This document shows positions 25,352 through 33,067 of a stretch of DNA of 35,291 bases, one piece after another; the first letter of the stretch is position 1, and the number at the start of each line of letters is the position of its first letter. Position numbers and translations under genes: made by a program. The stretch is from a virus. The DNA lies in the IMG/VR virus record IMGVR_UViG_3300042691_007137, positions 1 to 35,291 of that record. One strand, given 5' to 3'. The notes beneath the pieces are model-generated. The model ran no database searches. It was not told where the DNA came from and saw only the letters and a list, made by a program, of their open reading frames with translations.

Positions 25352-26865
25352 AATAATTTTTTATTGGAACTTGTTTCATTTTTTATTATATTAGAGAAGT
25401 GTTTTAATGTAAAGTCCTTCTTTTTAGTTACTGCCTTGTATATCTCATGCTCGATGCCGCCTTTAGCGAATATCCAAAACACTTGGTTCTCTAACCTTTC
25501 CTTTGTGGTCATTCTATCTTTGCTTTGCCAATAACTTGTGGCGCTGAAGTCAATGTTGTAATACACAAGATACTCAGCCTTCTTCAAAGATATACCTTCT
25601 CTTCCGGATACAATCTGCAGTGCTATGTTCTTGTACGTGCTATTGAACTCATCAAGGTCAGTCGTTAGTTCGTCACCAAAGACTTGCTTTAATGCTTGAA
25701 GCTCTTCTTTGAACTTGTAGAAGATACCTATTTGACATCCTAAGAACTGTTCTTTTATGTAATCGGCTTTAGTGGTATCAAGAATCATTGAGTTGCCACT
25801 CTCAAATTTTATTGTTCCGGAACATAGCTGATGTATTTTCGTCATCAACTTTACCGGTGTATCTCCCAATATTACTTCTTCTTTTCCTTGCACAACCAAA
25901 TCTCTTTTCAGCTTCTTTATCAGCTTATAGGTTGATTCTTTTAGCTCTACCTCCAAAACCTCCTCGGTTGTCTTAGCGACAAAGCCGGCTTCTTCTTGGG
26001 TGTAGTTTATTGTGAAAGGCTCCATAGCTTCTAATATTGTTGGCAGACCATCGGAGTAATCGTTCATCATTAATCCGTTTATCTTTTTGGTTTTTACATT
26101 TACAAATTTATCACAAAATCTGTAGAAATTTTTAAACTCTTTAAAAGGATTATTTGGTATGCCATAAACCTGGTGATACATCTGAGAATACGACTCAGGA
26201 GTTGGCGTTCCTGATAGCAATATAACCTTGGCTTTTGTCTTGGTGATTAAGTCTTTCACCTGGGTTGCTCTTTTGTTTGGCTTTGCGAAAGCACCGCATG
26301 AGTGCGCTTCGTCCATTACTATCAAATCCCATTTTGTATTTGGCAGCTTATGTAAACTCTCGTAGTTGATGATTGTTAAATCATAGAGAGGGCTCAGCAT
26401 CTCGTAGTCCTTTTGAATACTGGAGATAGCTTTCTTTTTTGTTAAAAACAATACGTTGTGACTTGAAATGTTTGATGCAATGCCCAGGCTTGTAAGCGTC
26501 TTTCCTGTTCTAACTTCCATCGCAAGATACAAGAAGCCATGCTCTTTAATTATCTTGGTCCCTTCGTATATTATTCTTGTTTGGTAGTCTCTAAATTGAA
26601 CAGTTGGTTTTAGCTTATCCATTTCATATAATTTTTTATAGTACTCAACACTGTTTTTTATCCTTTCGCGTATTTCAGTCGGGACATCGTGCTTATACTT
26701 TTGGACTAATGCAGATGATCTGCCTCTGCCTTCTTTGACTTCTATCTTGGCAAAGACAACGCTCTCCAATAACATTGACTGCTTCCACATCTCTTCGTTG
26801 TTAAAGCCTATGTTTCTTTCGAGAACGTCTAATGTCTTCTCAGTCTGTTGTTGCATATTGAGCAT
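25348..26865 (-). CDS. SNF2-family (SF2) DNA helicase/ATPase
   Basis: This 505-residue protein has the full motor motif set. A Q-type FRDYQ lies at residues 91-95, Walker A EVRTGKT at 117-123, Walker B DEAH at 185-188, and motif III LLSGTPTP at 216-223. Motifs V and VI lie in the C-terminal lobe (IVSGREGISLKKAEYLVYYN, then WQSKDRMT). The Walker A has R-T in place of the usual G-x, which is common in phage SNF2-like helicases. Its Arg finger lies in the QSKDR segment. Length fits compact phage members without accessory domains. It should remodel DNA or protein-DNA complexes during replication or recombination. The start chosen (MLNMQQQ) overlaps the zinc-ribbon gene by 37 bases; a second ATG nine bases later is possible. 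Confidence 0.88.
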   Translation of the reverse strand: MLNMQQQTEKTLDVLERNIGFNNEEMWKQSMLLESVVFAKIEVKEGRGRSSALVQKYKHDVPTEIRERIKNSVEYYKKLYEMDKLKPTVQFRDYQTRIIYEGTKIIKEHGFLYLAMEVRTGKTLTSLGIASNISSHNVLFLTKKKAISSIQKDYEMLSPLYDLTIINYESLHKLPNTKWDLIVMDEAHSCGAFAKPNKRATQVKDLITKTKAKVILLSGTPTPESYSQMYHQVYGIPNNPFKEFKNFYRFCDKFVNVKTKKINGLMMNDYSDGLPTILEAMEPFTINYTQEEAGFVAKTTEEVLEVELKESTYKLIKKLKRDLVVQGKEEVILGDTPVKLMTKIHQLCSGTIKFESGNSMILDTTKADYIKEQFLGCQIGIFYKFKEELQALKQVFGDELTTDLDEFNSTYKNIALQIVSGREGISLKKAEYLVYYNIDFSATSYWQSKDRMTTKERLENQVFWIFAKGGIEHEIYKAVTKKKDFTLKHFSNIIKNETSSNKKLL

Positions 26866-27167
26866 TTTGTTTTTTGAGCATAGACTTCTATCTCCGGGTT
26901 CTCACAATCGCAGTATTGGATTTTTGTAGTTCCATCTTCATTGAAGTTTTCTTCTATGTATTTCCTAAGCTCTGAGCATCGCTCGTACATCTCCAACTCT
27001 TTGAAGTAGAATATCATAAACTCTATGCTTTCTAATTCGTCTTTGTGTCCGGGATAATGTGCGAATATGCCCAGGCCTGAGCTCACCACTTGTTCCATGG
27101 TGGCTCTACCTGTTATCACATTAAATGAATTTATCATGCCTAAGTGCACTCTTTGTTCGCTTTTCAT
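26829..27167 (-). CDS. Small zinc-ribbon-like protein
   Basis: This 112-residue protein has a helical N-terminal body (HLGMINSFNVITGRATMEQV; ESIEFMIFYFKELEMYERCS) and a C-terminal metal-binding-like part. Cysteines C86 and C88 (YCDC) and C102 and C105 (CSIC) are separated by a short linker, followed by a basic tail (NNRLRRH). CxC plus CxxC spacing fits a zinc ribbon. It lies directly before, and overlaps by 37 bases, the SNF2-type helicase, so a helper role in DNA handling is possible but unproven. An A/T-rich gap of 57 bases lies upstream. No consensus TAnnTTTG is found there. Confidence 0.55.
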   Translation of the reverse strand: MKSEQRVHLGMINSFNVITGRATMEQVVSSGLGIFAHYPGHKDELESIEFMIFYFKELEMYERCSELRKYIEENFNEDGTTKIQYCDCENPEIEVYAQKTKCSICNNRLRRH

Positions 27168-27224
27168 TGGGTTGAATTTAAGATTAAAAATATAATAAAA
27201 AAATAAGTCAACACTACGAGTATT

Positions 27225-27422
27225 TTAATTAATTTTCTCCCCACGGTCTTCTTTGAATATTTTCAACATGTCGTCCAGTCTCAATGCGTATGTTTGACCG
27301 GCATGTAGCCAATTAATAAAATCTGATAGATACTCATCTGCTATTACTTCGCATCTATTAGCCATGTCTTCTGCAGACTTGCTCTCTCTGTCTGCTTTTA
27401 TAAATTTGTTTCTTAGTTTCAT
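27225..27422 (-). CDS. Small helical protein, function unknown
   Basis: This 65-residue, wholly helical protein (FIKADRESKSAEDMANRCEV, then YLSDFINWLHAGQTYALRLD) has a basic N-terminus. No family is recognised. Its ATG shares one base with the stop codon of the primase-helicase gene (TAATG), which indicates termination-reinitiation and tight stoichiometric coupling to that enzyme. It could be a partner of the primase-helicase. Confidence 0.52.
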   Translation of the reverse strand: MKLRNKFIKADRESKSAEDMANRCEVIADEYLSDFINWLHAGQTYALRLDDMLKIFKEDRGEKIN

Positions 27423-29848
27423 TATTGATTTAATTTAATTTGTGTATCGTTATCTGCTCTCTTCTTAATTATTATCCATCTACCGATGTGGTCTCTGTCT
27501 TCCTCCGGCATAATGCCTTCCTTGTAAATAGCGTAAGCTATAAGCCATTTGTAGAACTTAGTCCTACTGATTGTCATCTTTCCTCTTGATCCGTAGTCCG
27601 GATACTCATCAACGAAGTTGTTATACAGCTCGTTCTTGTAAAGCCTAACGTTTACCGGTATCATCGAGCTCTTATCGTTGTTGTCTACTAATCCACACCA
27701 TTCGATAAACTCATGGCACGTCTCTGCAGATAGCTGTCTGATTTTTAAGTTGACAAATTTTGTCTTGACAAGACCTGATGAAAGATAATAGCTCAAGCAT
27801 CCAATCATGTAGTTGTCAAACTCGCACCAATCATCATCGTTCCAATCCCCGAACATCATTCTTCCGAACTCATCCTTTGGAGTGAAGCTCATGTTGTAGT
27901 ACTGATGAAGCTCAAGCTCCCACTTCCTCCTAGCGAATGAGTTACCGGCTCCCTTGATTGCATAGTTTGTGGTGATTGCAACCTTAGGTGATTTGCTAAA
28001 TGGTATCTTGATAGCGTCTTTGTTTTTCTTCTCAAGGGTAAGTCCCTCTGTGATAACAGAGAACAGTCTCTCGAAGTCAAAGTGTTTTTTAACGTCATCA
28101 AAACAAAGGATCTGTGTATCTGCTGATACTAACTGATAAGGGAAAGACTTCTCGAAGTTGAACGACTTACCATCGATAACCACTAATTTTTTCATATTGC
28201 TAAGCGCATTCATGATTAGCCCTTTACCTGTCCCTCCTTCAGGATTGTCGCTTATCACCTCATCGTTTAGTATGACTGCCGGACAGAAGGATAAGTTTTT
28301 GTACGCGTGCATCAAGAAACCTATGGTACTCTCCATGGTTCTTATTCTGCTCTCGTCATTACCATTGATATTGCTGATGAACTGTTTGAAGTCGCAATTA
28401 CCGGTAACGTTGCAGATGTTAAAATTCCTATCAATAACGTGGTCTTTCCATACGTAGCCACCAAGGTCAAGGTAGTCAATTGTCTTTATGCCTTCCTTGG
28501 TAATTTTCACAGCGCAATTTTTGTAATACAGATAAGCTGCATCTTTAGTATCCGCTATGAAATAAATCTCTATGGTTGATAGCAATGTAAGGAACTCATC
28601 TCTAAAGAACCTGGTGTTGTCGGCAAAGTAATTGTAAACGCTATAGTCATCAAGCTCAAGTAGGTGATTAAGAACGAAGTCTTTTATTTCCTTCTCAGAG
28701 GTGTGGTCTATAAGATTGTTGGTTACTTTTACAAACACATAGTTTCTGCTACCTTCCGGGCAGAACTTATAAAACCCTGAGTCTTCAAGGAACTGCTTGA
28801 AAAGTATGTGTTCTATTTTTATAACCCCTTTGTCGTTCTTTGTCCAAAATGTCATCTTAGAATTCTCATCCTCGACTTTGTTTAGAACTGCATCGATAGT
28901 ATCGCCATCAAGATTGGAGTCTTGCATCTGATAGCGTATCTCTTTTTTTGATACACCACGTCTAAGCTTGGCTCTTATCTGATTGATACGCTCTTCGTCT
29001 TCGTAGTACTTGGTCCCGAAGTTTGCGGTGTGCTTGTATGCTGAGTCTATAGTTGTGGCTATCTCCCTTAAGGTGAAGTCATCGGTAGCGTATTGATTCA
29101 GCACGTATCCGGCTAAGCTTTTGTTGATACCGAAATCATTAAAGGCCATGGCGAGTATGTACGCGTTGTGATTTCTCTGCCCTTCGTTCATTGGGTATCT
29201 CTTGTGCCACCACTTGATTAGTATTTCTACAATCTTATTCTCGTCGGTGATTGGAATAGTAGCCTGGTCTCTAAGCTTACTTACTTCGGTGTATTCCGGC
29301 TCCTCTATCAAATCCCAAACGGAGGAATTCAAATTAACGTGAATTAAGGGGTCGTAAGACTCATAACATACTCTAGATAGGTTTTTACTTGTTTTATCGA
29401 AATAAGGGCTGTTAAAATGCTTTTCTAGGCTATTGAAGTAATTAGTGTGATTCTCAGGATCGGCAGGAATCTTTACCAAAACTTTTAGTCCGTTACCCGA
29501 TGGTGATATAAACACAGCGAATGCGTATTTATTTTTAGAGATAGTCTCTTTGTCTTGCAACAGCTCTTTTTGTTTTGTGTAGCCATCGAAGTCCAAACAG
29601 ATAAGTCCGGAGTGTTGTTCCAATCCGGTGTCTAATCTTTTCTTGAAAGTACCACTGAAGCAAATAGCCGGCAATAGCTTTTTAATTTCATTACGTTCAG
29701 ACTTGTTTTTCTCTTGTCTTATACGCTTGACGATATCCTTTGTCAAATTTGTGCCGTCTTTTATTCTATCAAGAATAAGCTCTACATCCCTATAGAATGG
29801 GGTGTCAGTGTCCTTTATGGTTTTGAAAATTGTTACATTGTGCGTCAT
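27422..29848 (-). CDS. Primase-helicase (VirE_N/BT4734-type primase, SF3 helicase)
   Basis: This 808-residue protein is a fusion. Residues about 1-180 match the VirE_N/BT4734 primase-type domain: the acidic pair in LICLDFDGY (Asp86, Asp88), then FISPSGNGLKVLVKI (113-127) and NLSRVCYESYDP. Residues about 205-320 look like a primase C-terminal helical domain (WWHKRYPMNEGQRNHNAYIL). The last half is an SF3 (DUF5906/D5-like) ATPase. It has Walker A NPEGGTGKGLI near 534, Walker B ILCFDDVKK near 583 and motif C KVAITTNYAI near 622, plus an Arg-finger-like RRKWE near 637. This is a usual replicative initiator-helicase of Bacteroidota phages and elements. Direct repeats of TGTCGATTTT lie just upstream of the start, which could be an operator. 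Confidence 0.88.
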   Translation of the reverse strand: MTHNVTIFKTIKDTDTPFYRDVELILDRIKDGTNLTKDIVKRIRQEKNKSERNEIKKLLPAICFSGTFKKRLDTGLEQHSGLICLDFDGYTKQKELLQDKETISKNKYAFAVFISPSGNGLKVLVKIPADPENHTNYFNSLEKHFNSPYFDKTSKNLSRVCYESYDPLIHVNLNSSVWDLIEEPEYTEVSKLRDQATIPITDENKIVEILIKWWHKRYPMNEGQRNHNAYILAMAFNDFGINKSLAGYVLNQYATDDFTLREIATTIDSAYKHTANFGTKYYEDEERINQIRAKLRRGVSKKEIRYQMQDSNLDGDTIDAVLNKVEDENSKMTFWTKNDKGVIKIEHILFKQFLEDSGFYKFCPEGSRNYVFVKVTNNLIDHTSEKEIKDFVLNHLLELDDYSVYNYFADNTRFFRDEFLTLLSTIEIYFIADTKDAAYLYYKNCAVKITKEGIKTIDYLDLGGYVWKDHVIDRNFNICNVTGNCDFKQFISNINGNDESRIRTMESTIGFLMHAYKNLSFCPAVILNDEVISDNPEGGTGKGLIMNALSNMKKLVVIDGKSFNFEKSFPYQLVSADTQILCFDDVKKHFDFERLFSVITEGLTLEKKNKDAIKIPFSKSPKVAITTNYAIKGAGNSFARRKWELELHQYYNMSFTPKDEFGRMMFGDWNDDDWCEFDNYMIGCLSYYLSSGLVKTKFVNLKIRQLSAETCHEFIEWCGLVDNNDKSSMIPVNVRLYKNELYNNFVDEYPDYGSRGKMTISRTKFYKWLIAYAIYKEGIMPEEDRDHIGRWIIIKKRADNDTQIKLNQ

Positions 29849-29852
29849 CTCG

Positions 29853-29873
29853 TGTCGATTTTATGTCGATTTT
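29853..29873 (-). repeat. Tandem 10-bp direct repeats before the primase start
   Basis: TGTCGATTTT occurs twice, at 29853-29862 and 29864-29873, with an 11-bp period (one helical turn). It lies 4 bp upstream of the primase-helicase ATG. Two sites on one face of the helix fit a small repressor or an initiator-binding iteron, but two copies are few for a replication origin. Confidence 0.55.
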
Positions 29874-30020
29874 TGTTTTGTAATTGTTTGATAATCAGTA
29901 CTACTGTCAATTATGTTAATTATTTTCTCTTATTTTCAAATTAAAAAAAAATATATTATATAAATTCCTATAGAAGTAATAGGGGGGATAAAAAGTGCAT
30001 TTCCGACATGGTTGAAAGGT

Positions 30021-30048
30021 AAAAAAAGGGAGACTTAATCTCCCTTTT
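30021..30048 (-). terminator. Intrinsic terminator after the SSB-like gene
   Basis: On the minus strand a perfect 10-bp stem (AAAAGGGAGA with TCTCCCTTTT), a 5-base loop and a continuing run of T lie 10 bases after the stop of the SSB-like gene. It separates the recombination genes from the primase-helicase, which must be reached by readthrough or by a promoter in the 172 A/T-rich bases between 29849 and 30020. Only a near-match (TTAATTTG at 29934-29941) was found there. Confidence 0.9.
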
Positions 30049-30058
30049 CTCCTGAGTA

Positions 30059-30355
30059 TCAGAATAGTGAATCATCTTCCTCTTCAGCTGGTTGTTGTTT
30101 AGGTTGTTGTTTAGCTTGGTATTTATCGACAGCGCTTTCTTTTGTGCCGGCTTCAAATGTATCTAACTCTACGTAGTAGTTGCCACTTCGCGCTTGTTTA
30201 ACGCCAAGGTTTATCCAACCATTCTTTTGGTGTTTGTTGATAAAGGCTACTGCCTCATCGACTTTCATGGAGATTCTTCCTACTACGAAGTCTGGAGCTT
30301 TCTCGTTTCTTTTAAAAATAAAACCATCTGCGAAAATTTTTTCTGCTTGATCCAT
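30059..30355 (-). CDS. Single-stranded DNA-binding-like protein with acidic C-tail
   Basis: This 98-residue protein has a beta-rich body of about 70 residues (ADGFIFKRNEKAPDFVVGRI, then GWINLGVKQARSGNYYVELD) that is consistent with a small OB fold. A Gln/Lys/Pro linker (QAKQQPKQQPAEEE) and the acidic tip DDSLF follow. SSB proteins end in an acidic tip with a terminal Phe (DDxxPF), used to recruit other DNA enzymes. Body, linker and tip here follow the same plan, although the core has no recognised SSB signature. The position after a Sak3-type annealing protein and a nuclease, and before the primase-helicase, is the usual slot. I recall similar proteins (KAPDFVIG... GWVNLxVK) in flavobacterial phages. 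A strong terminator follows. Confidence 0.6.
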   Translation of the reverse strand: MDQAEKIFADGFIFKRNEKAPDFVVGRISMKVDEAVAFINKHQKNGWINLGVKQARSGNYYVELDTFEAGTKESAVDKYQAKQQPKQQPAEEEDDSLF

Positions 30356-30391
30356 TGTAAATAATGTTTTAGTTTACCTCAGTCTGTTTTA

Positions 30392-30429
30392 ACCAACCAC
30401 AAACCTCTGAGGTTAAGTTTGTGATTGGT
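30392..30429 (-). promoter_or_regulatory. 13-bp hairpin in the leader of the SSB-like gene, possible attenuator
   Basis: In the 81-base gap between the nuclease and SSB-like genes, 30392-30404 and 30417-30429 form a 13-bp stem on the minus strand (one G-U) around a 12-base loop. Within it, the overlapping palindrome AACCTCTGAGGTT (30402-30414) can form a different small hairpin. A CCTCAG copy at 30377-30382 could pair with its CTGAGG half. Mutually exclusive foldings of this type are seen in attenuators or protein-binding leaders. No T-tract follows directly, so it is not a plain terminator. Function is inferred from structure alone. Confidence 0.5.
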
Positions 30430-30436
30430 GTATAAA

Positions 30437-31198
30437 TTAGTATAAGAATTCGTCAATGTAATAGTTCTCGATGTTGTCTGATGGACTCTCAGAAAAGTAT
30501 CTCTGATACATGTCAATAGCTCTTGCTACTTTCAACTCTCCTCCGTTTACAAACTCATCTGTAGGTTTGAATATCGCAAGCACACCGGTGGTCTTATCGA
30601 TAACGAAGAACACCAACGGCTTCTTGAATAGCTTTTGGTAGATGTAGCACTGAGAGTCATAGTTGTAGTTCTTAGCGTTCCACTTGAACTTATGGATATC
30701 ACTCGTGGTCTTTAGGTCAATCACACATTCGTCTGTGATTATATCAGCCTTACCTTTCCACATCATACCAAGTATCTCTCCAACGGCCGGAACCTCATAC
30801 TGATTGCCTTTCTTGTATATCTCCTCGAAGAAGGAGATGTTACTGTTAATTATAGAGACAAGGTTTTTTACTTCGTCAATCTCTTTTTTAAGCAAGCAGA
30901 AAGGAATATTGTTCGCGATACAAAACTCTTTGTACTCTTTGGTAGTTCTCGTGCTTACATCTACAAACTTTACATCTTTTACTTTCTCCGGCTCAAGGAT
31001 AGATTGGTGAAAATATCTACCTTCGGCAAACACCTTGTTGTCCTCGCGTGGTTTCCCGAACTCTTTTGGGTTCTTCAGAAGAGTATCGATGTCAGAGTTT
31101 GATAAGTAGTTCTTACCAATTCCTGAGTAGTACTCGTTGTCGTTTTTTAATAACTCAAGTATTTGAGTATTATTATGGCTTTCATTTACTGTCCCCAT
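30437..31198 (-). CDS. PD-(D/E)XK exonuclease (RecB/RecE-like)
   Basis: This 253-residue protein has the PDDEXK_1/Cas4-RecE pattern. An N-terminal helix with a conserved SNSDIDTLLKNP motif (residues 33-44) is followed by FAEGRYFHQSILEP, where EG-x-x-x-H is the usual first motif. The core GKADIITDECVIDLKTT (149-165) gives Asp152 and the D161-L-K163 pair, and a YDSQCYIYQ helix (180-188) provides the QxxxY motif. Such nucleases resect double-stranded ends to give 3' tails for an annealing protein. Its start shares one base with the stop of the Sak3-like gene (TAATG), so the two are made as a pair. It could also serve as a RecB-type 5'-3' exonuclease in DNA repair. Confidence 0.87.
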   Translation of the reverse strand: MGTVNESHNNTQILELLKNDNEYYSGIGKNYLSNSDIDTLLKNPKEFGKPREDNKVFAEGRYFHQSILEPEKVKDVKFVDVSTRTTKEYKEFCIANNIPFCLLKKEIDEVKNLVSIINSNISFFEEIYKKGNQYEVPAVGEILGMMWKGKADIITDECVIDLKTTSDIHKFKWNAKNYNYDSQCYIYQKLFKKPLVFFVIDKTTGVLAIFKPTDEFVNGGELKVARAIDMYQRYFSESPSDNIENYYIDEFLY

Positions 31199-31839
31199 TA
31201 TGTTGTTATTAAGTTAGCGATTTCTTTTTTAGAAGTCGGAGTTATAGAGTACTTTGTGCCCAACTGCTGAAAAATCTTTTCCTCTCCTAATGATTTGTTT
31301 GCGGTAACGTAGTTAACTACCTTGTCCCAATTCTCTGAGCCTTTCTTAAGAACCTCTAATTCTTTTGGCTTTGGTGGCTCTGCCGGTGCGCTTGCCGTAA
31401 CTTCAGGCAAATCCTCACCCGCATAAATGTAAAGTCCCAATCCGAACATAGCTAAGTTCTTTGTCAAGCATCTCATCAATGTCTTATTGATATCGAACAT
31501 TGTTGCAGCCTCAACTGTTTTCTCTCCATACTTTGTTTGGTAAGTATACGATTCCTTCGTCATGGCCTTATTGGCGCCATCCATTACCGGTAGCCACATT
31601 TCTAAGGTTTCTCCTTTGATAGTCACTTCGGTCATAATCATGTAGCCAAGAGATTCGTCGTAGAAGTAAGGCTTCTGTGTGATTGGATCACCTTTGACTT
31701 GATAGGTTGCATCCGGGCAGGCTTTCTTAACTTCGGCCCAGGCCCATGCCCATGATAGGTAAGTTAGGTTACTCTTTTTTTCTACTTTGTCGTTTACGTT
31801 TATAGCTGACAAGGCCTCGAAAGTTGTTGCTTCTCTCAT
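31198..31839 (-). CDS. DUF1071/Sak3-type single-strand annealing protein
   Basis: This 213-residue protein carries the DUF1071 signature: NLTYLSWAWAWAEVKKACPD (residues 24-43), MWLPVMDGANKAM (81-93) and INKTLMRCLTKNLAMFGLGL (117-136) followed by YIYAGEDLPE. DUF1071 proteins include the Sak3 group of phage single-strand annealing proteins, which sit in the RAD52-like superfamily. The C-terminal 60 residues are a Pro/Lys linker and a helical tail. Together with the adjacent nuclease and SSB-like protein it would form a phage recombination set. The upstream leader carries a doubled TTTAATCAA motif just before ATG. Confidence 0.85.
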   Translation of the reverse strand: MREATTFEALSAINVNDKVEKKSNLTYLSWAWAWAEVKKACPDATYQVKGDPITQKPYFYDESLGYMIMTEVTIKGETLEMWLPVMDGANKAMTKESYTYQTKYGEKTVEAATMFDINKTLMRCLTKNLAMFGLGLYIYAGEDLPEVTASAPAEPPKPKELEVLKKGSENWDKVVNYVTANKSLGEEKIFQQLGTKYSITPTSKKEIANLITT

Positions 31840-31853
31840 TTGATTAAATTTGA

Positions 31854-32156
31854 TTAAATAAATACTGATTCTTCGATTTTCTTGATGATAGTTCTGTAAT
31901 CCCTATCTTCTTCTACTTTTTGGCTTACAATTTTTAAGCCATGGCTAACGCTGTGGTGGTTAATAGCGTGGTTGTTGTTTTCCATTAAAGCTTGTATTGT
32001 AACAATCTTCATCTGCCTTTTGTGGCATAGGTAATACAGCAATTGTCTTGCATCTGCAATCTCTCTTTTTCTTGACCTTGAGAACAACATTTCTTTGTCT
32101 ATACCGAATATGTCTATGACTCTTTCGACGTATTGGTTAAAAATATTTTCTTTCAT
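31854..32156 (-). CDS. Orphan DnaA domain IV-like DNA-binding protein
   Basis: This 100-residue protein matches only the C-terminal DNA-binding domain of DnaA: FGIDKEMLFSRSRKREIADA (17-36), RQLLYYLCHKRQMKI, then the signature turn INHHSVSHGLKIV (65-77), the counterpart of DHTTVxHA in DnaA. The AAA+ domain is absent, and the size fits a bare domain IV with a short N-terminal helix. Such orphan proteins occur in phages and Bacteroidota elements, where they may bind DnaA boxes and compete with or recruit host DnaA. A promoter with -33 and -7 elements lies just upstream (32176-32206), so it begins a transcription unit. The binding targets are not known. Confidence 0.83.
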   Translation of the reverse strand: MKENIFNQYVERVIDIFGIDKEMLFSRSRKREIADARQLLYYLCHKRQMKIVTIQALMENNNHAINHHSVSHGLKIVSQKVEEDRDYRTIIKKIEESVFI

Positions 32157-32175
32157 TTGATTAAATTTTATAATA

Positions 32176-32206
32176 CAAAGATAATGTATTTAGTTAATAA
32201 AAACAA
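32176..32206 (-). promoter_or_regulatory. Bacteroidota-type promoter (TTG, 20 bp, TATCTTTG)
   Basis: On the minus strand TTG (32206-32204) is followed after 20 bp by TATCTTTG (32183-32176), matching the TTG/TAnnTTTG consensus in both elements and spacing. Another TTTG at 32210-32207 gives a 23-bp alternative. The expected start is near 32170, with a 14-base leader before the ATG of the DnaA-like gene. It would drive the DnaA-like, annealing, nuclease and SSB-like genes up to the terminator at 30021-30048. The gap (32157-32265) is otherwise A/T-rich. Confidence 0.72.
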
Positions 32207-32265
32207 CAAACAATGATAAAAAAATCAACACAAATGATACTATCCAAAATATCATGCTTATTATT

Positions 32266-32520
32266 TTATACTTCATTTTGTTTGAATGTTTCGTTGTAGT
32301 ATTCTTCTCCGGTTAAAATATAAGTGTGATTAGAAACTCCGCCTGACTTTTTGGTTTTGTTTCCGTGAGCATCAATGATTTGTCGTTTCTCCATTTCTTT
32401 GGCTTCTCTTACAGCTTTACACACTAATTGCCAAGTTAAATAATCTGTATCAGATAACGCATCATCTAATTTTTTTTCTAAATACTCTACTGCTGTTGGT
32501 AATACATCTATGTTTCTCAT
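32266..32520 (-). CDS. Small charged protein, function unknown
   Basis: This 84-residue protein is helical in the first half (PTAVEYLEKKLDDALSDTDY, then LTWQLVCKAVREAKEMEKRQ) and polar after that. I recall short proteins with the same EYLEKKL ... AKEMEKxQI pattern in many Bacteroidota phages, always without assigned function. It lies four bases after the stop of the preceding small gene, and a promoter follows downstream, so it ends the proximal transcript. Confidence 0.55.
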   Translation of the reverse strand: MRNIDVLPTAVEYLEKKLDDALSDTDYLTWQLVCKAVREAKEMEKRQIIDAHGNKTKKSGGVSNHTYILTGEEYYNETFKQNEV

Positions 32521-32523
32521 GGT

Positions 32524-32745
32524 CTAAAGGTTAGTAATCACTTCCAAAATCTCTTTCTCACTGTACCGGTCATCAAGATCATCGCAAATATTTACAACAA
32601 CTGTGTCCAGGTCGTCGTAAATAGCGCAACGCAATGTAGCTGTTGAATCATAACGTGCAACGATGGCCGCAAAGATGATGGTTTTCTTGTTAATCTCTTG
32701 AGGGTTATGCACCTCAATGTCTAATAAATTTTTACTGTTTTCCAT
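32524..32745 (-). CDS. Small protein, function unknown
   Basis: This 73-residue protein is probably alpha/beta: a hydrophobic strand (KTIIFAAIVARYDSTATLRC), then AIYDDLDTVVVNICDDLDDR and a short helix. The repeated DDLD motif is acidic. No family is recognised. It overlaps the HTH-protein gene by 14 bases, suggesting translational coupling. Confidence 0.5.
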   Translation of the reverse strand: MENSKNLLDIEVHNPQEINKKTIIFAAIVARYDSTATLRCAIYDDLDTVVVNICDDLDDRYSEKEILEVITNL

Positions 32746-33064
32746 TGTTCAAAAGGTTTTTGTTATACAATTCTTTTTTGTACTCTCTGTGGTCTTTAGT
32801 GTACTTGTTATTCTTCTCTCTGTCATAGTACGCCTTGTGACCACCACGCTTGGCTCGGTCCTCTAAGTTCTTTTGCTTAGCCTCCGGTTTACAGATGAAT
32901 ATGATAAGGCGCTTCGAGACGTTGAACCTATTCGCTAATTTCTGATAGCTTATCTGTTCTTCCTCCCGAAGCCACTTAACAAGTTCTTTGTCCTCCAAAG
33001 TCAGCTTAACCCTCCTATCTAACTTCTCATTGTTGATAGGTATAGTGTCTGATTTTCTTGGCAT
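32732..33064 (-). CDS. Helix-turn-helix DNA-binding protein
   Basis: The protein has 110 residues. RVKLTLEDKELVKWLREEEQ is followed by ISYQKLANRFNVSKRLIIFI (residues about 38-57), a resolvase-like helix-turn-helix (I-S-x-x-K-L-A-x-R-F-x-V-S-K-R). The second half is highly basic (EDRAKRGGHKAYYDREKNNK, then HREYKKELYNK). I recall the same arrangement of HTH, then GG-x-K-x-YYD, then basic tail in many phages. It probably binds DNA, either as a regulator of the early region or as an accessory of replication. Its targets cannot be told. The tandem repeats at 29853-29873 are one candidate site. It is preceded by 3 bases after the secreted-protein gene. Confidence 0.75.
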   Translation of the reverse strand: MPRKSDTIPINNEKLDRRVKLTLEDKELVKWLREEEQISYQKLANRFNVSKRLIIFICKPEAKQKNLEDRAKRGGHKAYYDREKNNKYTKDHREYKKELYNKNLLNNGKQ

Positions 33065-33067
33065 TGG

